Source: Bordetella parapertussis
GTDB taxonomy: Bacteria > Cyanobacteriota > Cyanobacteriia > PCC-6307 > Cyanobiaceae
Reading direction: 5' to 3'
DNA length: 8,665 bases
NCBI GenBank assembly: GCA_943324725.2
Contig: CALPMR020000115.1
Coordinates: 1 to 8,665 of the forward strand
In this document: one piece after another, positions 1 to 5,873 of the stretch
Layout: the number at the start of each line of letters is the position of its first letter
Numbering within the stretch: the first letter of the stretch is position 1
Program-made: the position numbers and the translations under genes
Notes under the pieces: model-generated
What the model saw: only the letters and a program-made list of their open reading frames with translations
Told to the model about the DNA's origin: nothing
Databases searched by the model: none

Positions 1-346
1 CCTCCACCCGGGTGAGGCTGAGCACCGTGCCGGCATCGGCCACCAGCACCCCCTGGCCATGGCGGCGCCAGGCGAGCCAGCCGGCCAGTGCCCGATCCAG
101 ACCCAGCCAGGGCGGCACCCCCGCCAGCGGCACCCGATCCAGCTGCAGCCGCCGTTGCGATGGCAGCAGCACAGGCGGCGGCAGCGCCCCCACCGCCGCC
201 CAACCGACCAGGTCGGCCAGAAGCCCTGGCTCCAGAGCCGCGAGCGGTGGCAGTTCATGGTCGATGCTCAGACCGTCGCCGCGGTCGACAGCCCAGTGCC
301 AGCGGCTGTTTCCGATCAGCAGCCAGCGGCGCGCAGCGCCCGACAC
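1..346 (-). CDS. coaX: Type III pantothenate kinase (CoaX), N-terminal part, cut by the window edge
   Basis: CoaX phosphorylates pantothenate with ATP, the first step of coenzyme A synthesis, in the cytoplasm. The first 115 residues are visible, read from a GTG codon at 346 that lies 2 nt after the cysH stop; a GAGGG stretch about 10 nt upstream could be its ribosome binding site. Family landmarks seen are LLIGNSRWHW at residues 9-18 (the phosphate-binding loop), a GLDR box at 82-85 (CoaX GxDR motif), and DAGT at 104-107 (second ASKHA phosphate loop). One oddity is that the usual DxGNT/S loop reads L-I-G-N-S, so the Asp two residues before Gly is Leu10. From memory picocyanobacterial CoaX proteins often look like this, but I cannot verify it here. 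The close spacing suggests co-transcription with cysH. The substrate pocket and C-terminal half lie outside the window. Confidence 0.85.
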   Translation of the reverse strand, partial: MSGAARRWLLIGNSRWHWAVDRGDGLSIDHELPPLAALEPGLLADLVGWAAVGALPPPVLLPSQRRLQLDRVPLAGVPPWLGLDRALAGWLAWRRHGQGVLVADAGTVLSLTRVE

Positions 347-348
347 GT

Positions 349-1179
349 TCAGATGCCCTCGCCCATCAGCCCCGGCAGATGAATACCGCACTCCTGCTTG
401 ATCCCGCCGAAGCGGGTGGCACGGCCACTGATATCGCCAGCGTCAGGGGCACTGGAATGCCAGTCTCCCACTGTGGAATACCCCTGTTCAAAAAGGGGAT
501 GCTGGGGCAGTCCATGCTCTTGCATGTAATAAAAGACATCGCGGCTGGTCCAGGCCAGCAGGGGCCGCAGCGACCAGGCCCCGCGCACTGCATCCAGCGG
601 CGTCATGCCGCGGCGATGATCGGTCTGACGGCCGCGCACCCCACTGGCCCAGCAACGGACCTGCAGATCGACCAGGGCCTGATCCAGGGGTTGCACCTTG
701 CGGAGCTGGTTGTAGAGCTGCAGATCCGCCAGGGTGCCGGATTCCCAGAGGCGGCCATGCAGCGCCTCCATCCGAGCCGGGCTCATCGCCGCCTGGATCA
801 CCCGCAGGTCGATCGACAACAGCGCGCCGAGCTGTTCGACGTAGTGGTAAGTCTCAGGGGGCAGATAGCCGGTGTCCACCCAGATCACGGGCACCCGCCG
901 ACCGGGAGCCACCTCGCCGAGCTCACTGACCATGTGGAGCAGCACCGCCGACTGGATGCCGAAGCTGGTGGTGAGCGCCAGCCCTTCACCGAAGGTGTCC
1001 GCCGCCCAGCGCAGCCGGGATGGGGCATCCAGCGGCTCCAGCAGCTCCCGGGCCGCCGCCAGATCCAGGGGGCGGCCCTGCCGATCAGCGGGCATCTCGA
1101 ACGAAGGGGAATCGGCTGCCGGTACCTGCAGCGAGGGCGAACTCGGTACGGCGTTTCCCGTGGCCGGAAGGGTCAGCAT
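349..1179 (-). CDS. cysH: Phosphoadenylyl-sulfate (PAPS) reductase, thioredoxin-dependent
   Basis: CysH reduces PAPS to sulfite in assimilatory sulfate reduction, using thioredoxin. From the start chosen (276 aa): PP-loop-like TTSFGIQS at 70-77, VDTGYLPPETY at 101-111, GVRGRQTDHR at 180-189, HPLFEQGYSTVGDWHS at 227-242, and the catalytic ECGIH with Cys264. Only two cysteines are present. The Cys pairs that bind the 4Fe-4S cluster of APS reductases are absent (the segment reads YNQLRKVQPL), so PAPS is the likely substrate. The frame stays open to an ATG at 1227, but that codon overlaps the start of divergent ndbB and has no Shine-Dalgarno. The ATG at 1179 is preceded by GAGGGGTGAT (1198-1189), a good match to the 16S anti-SD although 13 nt from its core. 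ATG 1095 would give 248 aa, nearer the usual family length. The product is certain; the start is not. Confidence 0.93.
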   Translation of the reverse strand: MLTLPATGNAVPSSPSLQVPAADSPSFEMPADRQGRPLDLAAARELLEPLDAPSRLRWAADTFGEGLALTTSFGIQSAVLLHMVSELGEVAPGRRVPVIWVDTGYLPPETYHYVEQLGALLSIDLRVIQAAMSPARMEALHGRLWESGTLADLQLYNQLRKVQPLDQALVDLQVRCWASGVRGRQTDHRRGMTPLDAVRGAWSLRPLLAWTSRDVFYYMQEHGLPQHPLFEQGYSTVGDWHSSAPDAGDISGRATRFGGIKQECGIHLPGLMGEGI

Positions 1180-1225
1180 CAGGCCATCATCACCCCTCAA
1201 TGGAAACGCTGGGTAGGGTTCCTGC
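1180..1225. promoter_or_regulatory. Short divergent spacer between cysH and ndbB
   Basis: This 46-bp gap must hold the 5' signals of two divergent genes. On the minus strand, GAGGGGTGAT at 1198-1189 resembles an extended Shine-Dalgarno for cysH. On the plus strand, GTAGGG at 1213-1218 can serve ndbB. I see no convincing sigma-70 -10/-35 pair on either strand, so at least one promoter probably lies inside the opposite coding region or is non-canonical. The role is inferred from position only. Confidence 0.4.
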
Positions 1226-2452
1226 ATGGAGAGTGACAGCTATCCCTCAGAGTCGGGCGGCAACAGCGGTTCCCCCGTCGTCATCGTCGGGGGGGGCTTC
1301 GCCGGCCTCTACACCGCCCTGGCCCTCGCCGAGAGCCGTCGCCATCCGCCGATCCTGCTGATTGAACCGCAGGAGCGCTTTCTGTTTCTGCCCCTGCTTT
1401 ACGAACTGCTCAGCGGTGAGCTGCGGGGCTGGGAAGTCGCCCCCCGCTACGACGCCCTGCTGGCCGGCAAGGGGGTGGGCTGGTTGCAGGACCGGGTCGA
1501 TCGCATCGATGCCCGCCAGCAGCAGGTCCACACCGCTGGTGGTCGCAGCCTTCCCTACCGCCGCCTTGTGATCGCCACGGGCGGCTGCCCCGAGTACTTC
1601 GGAGTGCCGGGCGCGGACATCCACAGCCTCGGTTTCCGCAACCTTGACGATGTGGAGCGGCTCCAGCACCTGATCGAGAAGCTGCGCCATTCCGCTCGTC
1701 CGCTGCAGCGCCTGGCGGTGGTGGGGGCAGGCCCCACCGGCGTCGAACTGGCCTGCAAACTCGCGGACCTGGTCCAGGGCTGCGCGGTCATCGAGCTGAT
1801 CGAGCAGGGCCCGACCCTGCTGCCCCAGGCCCGCGCCTTCAGCCGCGAGCAGGCGGAAAAGGCCCTGCGGCAAAGGGATGTGCGCCTGCGCACCCACACC
1901 GCCGTCACCCAGGTCGCCGCTGATCGGCTGCACCTGTACTGCCAAAACCCAGTCGTCGGCGCTGGGCTGAAGCCCGCTCCGGAGGAACTTCTAGCGATCG
2001 ACGGGGTGATCTGGACCGCCGGGCTGAGTTTCCGGCCGCCGCTGATCAGTCCCGAACCCCGTCGCGATCGTCGCGGCCGGCTCTGCTGCCAGGCCGATCT
2101 CAGCCTGGAGGGGGAGCCCGCCATCTTCGTGGCCGGCGACCTGGCCCATCTCGAGGGCCCCGAGGGCCAACCCCTGCCCGGCTCGGCCCAGGTGGCCTTC
2201 CAACAGGCGCCGCTGCTGGCCGCCAACCTGTTGCACTGCCTGGCGGGTGAGCCGCTGGACACCTTCCAGTGGAAGGATCTGGGCGAGATGCTCTCCCTCG
2301 GCCGGGGCGATGCCTGCCTGACCGCCTCGGGCCTCACCCTGGCGGGCCCGGCAGCCTTTCGCCTGCGCCAGCTGGCCTATCTCAGCCGCATGCCCGGCCT
2401 GTCCCACACCCTGCGGGTGGCCGCCGGCTGGCTGGCCGACTGGAAACCATGA
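1226..2452 (+). CDS. ndbB: Type 2 NAD(P)H:quinone oxidoreductase (NDH-2, NdbB-like)
   Basis: This is a single-subunit, non-proton-pumping flavoprotein that passes electrons from NAD(P)H to membrane quinones. The Synechocystis and plant NdbB/NDC1 group acts on demethylphylloquinone in vitamin K1 synthesis, so that substrate is possible here. In 408 aa: FAD-binding VGGGFAGLY at 21-29, the RLVIATGG strand at 113-120, a second Rossmann motif VVGAGPTGVE at 165-174 for NAD(P)H, VIWTAG at 261-266, FAD-contacting IFVAGDLA at 300-307, and AQVAFQQA at 321-328. The C-terminus (about 383-405) is rich in hydrophobic and basic residues, as expected for the amphipathic membrane anchor of NDH-2. Residues 243-253 (VVGAGLKPAPE) are encoded by a palindrome and look inserted. 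The ATG at 1226 follows GTAGGG at a normal distance. The stop overlaps the next start by ATGA. The family is certain; assignment to the NdbB subtype is less so. Confidence 0.9.
   Translation: MESDSYPSESGGNSGSPVVIVGGGFAGLYTALALAESRRHPPILLIEPQERFLFLPLLYELLSGELRGWEVAPRYDALLAGKGVGWLQDRVDRIDARQQQVHTAGGRSLPYRRLVIATGGCPEYFGVPGADIHSLGFRNLDDVERLQHLIEKLRHSARPLQRLAVVGAGPTGVELACKLADLVQGCAVIELIEQGPTLLPQARAFSREQAEKALRQRDVRLRTHTAVTQVAADRLHLYCQNPVVGAGLKPAPEELLAIDGVIWTAGLSFRPPLISPEPRRDRRGRLCCQADLSLEGEPAIFVAGDLAHLEGPEGQPLPGSAQVAFQQAPLLAANLLHCLAGEPLDTFQWKDLGEMLSLGRGDACLTASGLTLAGPAAFRLRQLAYLSRMPGLSHTLRVAAGWLADWKP
1951..1984. repeat. Palindromic repeat-like insert within ndbB
   Basis: The core GGGCTGAAGCCC (1964-1975) is an inverted repeat with a 2-nt centre, flanked by partly matching GC-rich arms. 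Read in frame it gives VVGAGLKPAPE. Peptides of the form VGAGLKPAPT are, from memory, the usual translation of small dispersed palindromic elements found in many bacterial genomes. It sits between the second Rossmann domain and the VIWTAG motif, where a surface loop would tolerate it. Only one copy is present in this window, so the repeat status is inference. Confidence 0.4.
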
Positions 2453-3111
2453 CCGCCAGTCGCCAGCCCCCTCCCAACTGGCCCAGGCCCCAGGCCCTGC
2501 TGCTCGATGCCATGGGCACCCTGATCGGGCTGCGCCGCTCGATCGGCAGCACCTACGCCCGCCTGGCTGCCGACCATGGGCTGCAGGTGGAGGCCGAGGC
2601 CATCGACCGGGCCTTCCCGGCCGTGTATCGAGCCGCCCCGCCCCTGGCCTTCCCCGGCCTGCAGGGCGACGAACTGGAGCGGGCCGAACGTCATTGGTGG
2701 GCCCAGCGCATTGATGCGGTGCTGCTGGCCGCCGGTGCCGGTCCAGGAGCACCGGCTCTGCACCGCAACCTCTTCGACCGGTTCGCCGACCCCGAGCTCT
2801 GGCGGGTCTACGACGACGTGCCCCTCCAACTCCAGACCTGGCGACAACAGGGGTTGCGGCTGGCGGTGGTCAGCAACTTCGACCAGCGCCTCGATGGCCT
2901 GCTGGACGGCCTGGGGCTGAGCCGCTGGCTCGACCACGTGGTGATTTCCAGCCGGGCCGGGGCGGCCAAGCCTTCAGCCCAACCCTTCCGGCTGGCCCTG
3001 CAGGCCCTGGGCCTGTCGCCCGACCAGGCCTGGCATGTGGGCGACAGCCCCGAGGATGCGGCCGGCGCCGAGGCCGCAGGCATCCGCTGTCTGATCGTGC
3101 AACGCTCTTGA
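2449..3111 (+). CDS. HAD-superfamily hydrolase, HDHD3/REG-2-like subfamily
   Basis: A cytoplasmic HAD-fold protein of 220 aa, probably a phosphatase of unknown substrate. Motif I is LLLDAMGTL with the nucleophile Asp20. Motif II is VVSN with Ser142. Motif III is Lys174 in AAKPS. Motif IV is HVGDSPED with Asp199 and Asp203. The cap lies between motifs I and II (about 30-115), as in subfamily IA. The usual second Asp of motif I (DxD), the general acid, is Met22. That is typical of the REG-2/HDHD3 branch and leaves catalytic strength in doubt. The start ATG overlaps the ndbB stop as ATGA, which fixes it well, and the stop overlaps the hflX start as TTGA. Translational coupling across the three genes is likely. 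I cannot name a substrate. Confidence 0.85.
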   Translation: MTASRQPPPNWPRPQALLLDAMGTLIGLRRSIGSTYARLAADHGLQVEAEAIDRAFPAVYRAAPPLAFPGLQGDELERAERHWWAQRIDAVLLAAGAGPGAPALHRNLFDRFADPELWRVYDDVPLQLQTWRQQGLRLAVVSNFDQRLDGLLDGLGLSRWLDHVVISSRAGAAKPSAQPFRLALQALGLSPDQAWHVGDSPEDAAGAEAAGIRCLIVQRS

Positions 3112-4748
3112 GACAAGGTGTCCTGGCAGGCCGAACAGCTGGGTTGCGCCCCGCCGAGCGCCGGCGGTTGGAGCGGCTCTGCCATCGCCGCCATCCCGCC
3201 GATGCCACCGCCGATCTGCTCACCCTGCAGCGGCTGGCGGCCGAATCCCATGGCCTGGAGCTGCCGCTCAGCCTGGTGGTGGATGGTCGCGGACTGTGCC
3301 GCCTGCTCTGGGTAGGCGATCTGGAACAGTCGGGACGATTGATCGAGAAGCTGCCCGGCTCCGATCGTCGTCAGGGCAACGACCTGCGGCTGATCACCTG
3401 CCGGCGGGGCAGTCGTTCGTCCCCCCTGTTGCCTGGGCCCCAGGAAGCCGTCGTGGCCCTCGATCTGGCCCCCTGCTTCTGGCTGCGCTACGCCGATCAG
3501 CCCGGCACCGGCGGCCAATGGCCGGCCCTGCTGCTGACCCCCGGCGATGGTGACAGTCCCTGGCACCAGCACTCAGAGGGCGATCTGGCCGACCTCTGCG
3601 TCGAAGATCCAGCCAGCCTGGTGCTGGAGCCCTCCCCCCAAGCCGGCAGCAGGGTCACCGAGGGGCCGGAACGGGTGCTGCTGCTCTGCCTGGTGGGCGG
3701 CGACCCCGAGCACACCCGCCGCGAGGAGGCCGAACTGGAAGGCCTGGTGCGCAGTGCCGGAGGCGTGCCCGTGGGCATCGTCGAACAGAAGCGACGCAGC
3801 GGCGAGAGTCACCTGACCATCTGGGGCGAGGGCAAGTTGCAGGAGGCAGCCCTGGAAGCGCGCCGCCTGCAGGCCGATCTGGTCGTCACCGATCGCGAGC
3901 TGACCCCGGTCCAGGCCCGCAACCTCGAACGGCTGCTGGATCTACCGGTGAGCGATCGCAGCGAGCTGATCCTCGACATCTTTGCCCAGCGGGCCGCCAG
4001 TGGCGCCGGCCGCCTGCAGGTGGAGCTGGCCCAGCTGCGTTATCGCCTGCCACGGCTCACCGGCCGCGGCCTGAGCCTGTCCCGGCAAGGGGGAGGGATC
4101 GGCACCCGCGGGCCCGGAGAAACCCAGCTGGAGAAGGATCGCCGGGCGATCAGCCGGCGGGTCGAACGGCTGCAGCGGGAGGTGCAGAAACTCGGCGACC
4201 ATCGGGCGAGGCTGCGCCAGACCCGCACGGGCCTGCGCCGTCTGGCCCTGGTGGGCTACACCAACGCCGGCAAGAGCTCCCTGCTCAATGCGCTCACCCG
4301 GGTGAGCGCCGCCGATGCGGTGCTGGCGGAGAACAAGCTGTTCGCCACCCTCGACCCGACGACCCGGCGCCTCACCCTGATCGACGCCGATGGCAGCGCC
4401 GATCAGCCCCTGTTGATCACCGACACGGTGGGCTTCATCCGGGCCCTGCCGGCCCAGCTGATCGAGGCGTTCCGCTCGACGATCGAGGAGGCCCTGGACG
4501 CCGATGGCCTGCTGCTGGTGGTCGATCTGGCCGATCCTGCCTGGCCGGAGCAGCTGCGCACGGTGCGCTCGATCCTGGAAGGGCTCGGGTCGCAGGCGCC
4601 GCAGCTGGTGATCGGCAATCAGATCGACCGCTGCCCGGCGAGCGAACTGGAACGGGCCAGGGCCCTGGAGCCCGAGATGATGTTCATCTCGGCGACGGCC
4701 GATCTGGGGCTGCAGAACCTCAGGGATCGGCTGCGCCACTGGCCCTGA
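3108..4748 (+). CDS. hflX: Ribosome-associated GTPase HflX
   Basis: HflX is a GTPase of the Obg-HflX group that binds the 50S subunit and splits stalled or hibernating 70S ribosomes. The protein has 546 aa against about 430 in E. coli; the extra roughly 185 N-terminal residues are a feature of cyanobacterial HflX. The HflX N-domain begins near residue 190 (VLLLCLVGGDPEHTRREEAEL). The linker GLSLSRQGGGIGTRGPGETQ precedes the G domain and is diagnostic. G1 is GYTNAGKSS (383-391). G2 is in FATLDPTTRR. G3 is DTVGF (439-443). G4 is NQID (504-507) instead of the common NKxD. G5 is SA (528-529). No ATG or GTG exists near the start; TTG at 3108 overlaps the HAD stop (TTGA), consistent with translational coupling. 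Family certain; start fairly sure. Confidence 0.94.
   Translation: MRQGVLAGRTAGLRPAERRRLERLCHRRHPADATADLLTLQRLAAESHGLELPLSLVVDGRGLCRLLWVGDLEQSGRLIEKLPGSDRRQGNDLRLITCRRGSRSSPLLPGPQEAVVALDLAPCFWLRYADQPGTGGQWPALLLTPGDGDSPWHQHSEGDLADLCVEDPASLVLEPSPQAGSRVTEGPERVLLLCLVGGDPEHTRREEAELEGLVRSAGGVPVGIVEQKRRSGESHLTIWGEGKLQEAALEARRLQADLVVTDRELTPVQARNLERLLDLPVSDRSELILDIFAQRAASGAGRLQVELAQLRYRLPRLTGRGLSLSRQGGGIGTRGPGETQLEKDRRAISRRVERLQREVQKLGDHRARLRQTRTGLRRLALVGYTNAGKSSLLNALTRVSAADAVLAENKLFATLDPTTRRLTLIDADGSADQPLLITDTVGFIRALPAQLIEAFRSTIEEALDADGLLLVVDLADPAWPEQLRTVRSILEGLGSQAPQLVIGNQIDRCPASELERARALEPEMMFISATADLGLQNLRDRLRHWP
3952..3959. repeat. HIP1 octamer GCGATCGC
   Basis: One exact copy of the highly iterated palindrome GCGATCGC lies inside hflX. 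HIP1 is over-represented in many cyanobacterial genomes. Several CGATCG hexamers elsewhere in the window (for example near 1497, 1992 and 5998) are one base short of it. The motif supports a cyanobacterial origin only weakly, because one copy in 8.7 kb is not enrichment. Confidence 0.5.
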
Positions 4749-4769
4749 GGCAAGGCACTGCAGCTCTTT

Positions 4770-4810
4770 GCCGCCCATGGGCGGCGCGTTGCAGACAGCC
4801 TGTTGTCTGC
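4770..4810 (+). terminator. Two adjacent hairpins downstream of hflX, possible terminator
   Basis: GCCGCCCATGGGCGGC (4770-4785) is a perfect 16-bp palindrome starting 22 nt after the hflX stop. It is followed at 4791-4810 by a 7-bp stem, GCAGACA / TGTCTGC, with a 6-nt loop. Neither is followed by a T run, so they are not classic intrinsic terminators; they could stabilise the 3' end of the ndbB-HAD-hflX transcript or help Rho-independent stopping in cyanobacteria. The first palindrome, lacking a loop, could also be a DNA-binding site. Confidence 0.4.
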
Positions 4811-5020
4811 GAATAATCAGCGCTCATCCCATGCCGACGCCCACGTTGATCTCAACCTGATCTCGCCTGGACCACAGCTCGATTCCGGCCTGAATCACCT
4901 CGGCGACGCAACCCGCCTCGCTGGCGATGCAAGGCTGAGCCAAGGTCCTGAAAACGAGCCGCTGGCGCTCAGGCCTGTGCCGGCCATCGGCAAGGCGTTG
5001 CCCCCTTCCAGCGCTGAGAA

Positions 5021-5064
5021 GCCCTGCCTGAAGACCTTCAAGACAGGGCGGCCGATCTTGAAGG
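5021..5064 (+). promoter_or_regulatory. Pair of mutually exclusive hairpins upstream of prx
   Basis: Hairpin A pairs GCCCTG (5021-5026) with CAGGGC (5044-5049), with an inner CTGAA / TTCAAG stem that has a single bulge and a 4-nt loop. Hairpin B pairs CCTTCAAG (5035-5042) with CTTGAAGG (5057-5064), a perfect 8-bp stem with a 14-nt loop. The segment 5037-5042 belongs to both, so only one can form at a time. They lie about 100-145 nt before the prx start. The geometry resembles leader switches or an sRNA. No T run follows, and the function is unproven. Confidence 0.4.
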
Positions 5065-5165
5065 CACCGCCACTGGCCCTGAGGGGAGAGCCAGGCCCCG
5101 CAAGCGGCCCCGCTGATCCCGGAGTGACTGTGCCAACATTCGAGGCTGCTTTCTTCCTCTGATCC

Positions 5166-5801
5166 ATGGCGCTGCAGCTTGGCGATACCGTCCCCGATTT
5201 CACCCAGGACTCCCAGCTCGGTCCGATCAACCTCTACGACTTCGGCTCAGACAGCTGGGTGGTGCTGTTCTCCCACCCCGCCGACTACACCCCGGTCTGC
5301 ACCACCGAACTCGGCGAGGTGGCCCGCCTGCGCCCCGAATGGGAGAAGCGCAACGTCAAAACCATCGCCCTGAGTGTTGACACGGCCGAAAGCCACAAGG
5401 GCTGGATCTGCGACATCAACGAAACCCAGCACACCACGGTCGACTATCCGATCCTGGCTGACGCCGACAAGAAGGTCAGTGACCTCTACGGCATGATCCA
5501 TCCCAATTCGCTCAACAATCTGACGGTGCGCTCGGTGTTCATCATCGACCCCGCCAGGAAACTGCGCCTGCAGATCACCTACCCCGCCAGCACGGGCCGC
5601 AACTTCGACGAGATCCTGCGGGTGATCGACTCCCTGCAGCTCACCGATCACCACCAGGTGGCCACACCGGTCAACTGGAAGAACGGCGAGGACTGCGTCG
5701 TGGTGCCCTCGATTCCCACCGAGGAAGCTCGCAGCAAGTTCCCCAAAGGCGTCACCGAGATCCGCCCCTACCTGCGCATGACCCCCCAGCCCAACCTTTG
5801 A
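5166..5801 (+). CDS. 1-Cys peroxiredoxin (Prx6 family)
   Basis: A cytoplasmic thiol peroxidase that reduces hydrogen peroxide and organic hydroperoxides. The 211-aa length and layout match the Prx6 group: N-terminal GDTVPDF at 6-12, the active site PADYTPVCTTE at 38-48 with Thr42 and peroxidatic Cys45, the conserved active-site Arg122, and a long C-terminal arm (about 165-211) with the VNWKNGEDCVVVP segment typical of Prx6. Cys82 and Cys177 are additional, but no resolving Cys stands at the 2-Cys position. The ATG at 5166 gives the standard family N-terminus; the bases before it (TTCCTCTGATCC) contain no Shine-Dalgarno, which is common in cyanobacteria. No clear promoter is visible. It stands alone between two hairpin-bearing spacers, so it may be its own transcription unit. 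The physiological electron donor cannot be read from the sequence. Confidence 0.95.
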   Translation: MALQLGDTVPDFTQDSQLGPINLYDFGSDSWVVLFSHPADYTPVCTTELGEVARLRPEWEKRNVKTIALSVDTAESHKGWICDINETQHTTVDYPILADADKKVSDLYGMIHPNSLNNLTVRSVFIIDPARKLRLQITYPASTGRNFDEILRVIDSLQLTDHHQVATPVNWKNGEDCVVVPSIPTEEARSKFPKGVTEIRPYLRMTPQPNL

Positions 5802-5809
5802 GCGTCTCC

Positions 5810-5845
5810 GTCGGGCCCCGGGGCTGCAGAGCCCTCGGGCCCGAC
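5810..5845 (+). terminator. Strong GC hairpin after prx
   Basis: A 16-bp stem with 14 matches, GTCGGGCCCCGGGGCT against AGCCCTCGGGCCCGAC, closes a GCAG loop 8 nt after the prx stop. No T run follows, so it is an atypical intrinsic terminator or an mRNA-end stabiliser. It ends only 28 nt before the ktrA start, leaving very little room for a ktrA promoter downstream of it, so ktrA may depend on read-through. Confidence 0.6.
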
Positions 5846-5873
5846 CCCCATCAGACCCTTGGCGGATTCGACA

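Larger units (their letters stand above)
4749..5165. other. Spacer between hflX and prx with no convincing gene
   Basis: These 417 bp hold several hairpins (listed separately) and no ORF with a good start. On the plus strand a TTG-started frame, 4803-5162, is open for 119 codons and stops 3 nt before prx, but only about 70 percent of its third positions are G/C, below the neighbouring genes. On the minus strand a frame ending at 4824 is open for about 140 codons without any ATG. Its last stretch reads like protein (for example EVIQAGIELWSRRDQVEINV), yet it has no start upstream except a TTG 43 codons from the end. The region may be a decayed gene or element, an RNA gene, or just the prx leader and hflX trailer. 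I recognise no tRNA, tmRNA, RNase P or SRP RNA signature. Confidence 0.5.

Noticed and set aside
1180..1225. Canonical sigma-70 promoters for cysH and ndbB
   Set aside because: I looked for -10/-35 pairs on both strands from about 1130 to 1260 and found none with acceptable match and spacing.
88..1236. Long open frame (382 codons) on the plus strand over coaX and cysH
   Set aside because: It is antisense to two genes with clear family motifs, its translation is Pro/Ala/Gln/Arg-rich without any domain, and it is explained by the GC-rich codon bias of the true genes.
2269..2448. Upstream extension of the HAD gene by 60 codons
   Set aside because: It lies wholly inside ndbB in another frame and reads as Pro/Gly/Arg-rich low complexity. 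The ATGA overlap gives a natural start with the usual HAD N-terminus.
4803..5162. TTG-started 119-codon frame upstream of prx as a gene
   Set aside because: Third-position G/C is only about 70 percent, there is no ribosome binding site, no recognised domain, and two overlapping hairpins lie inside it. I keep it only as a note on the spacer.
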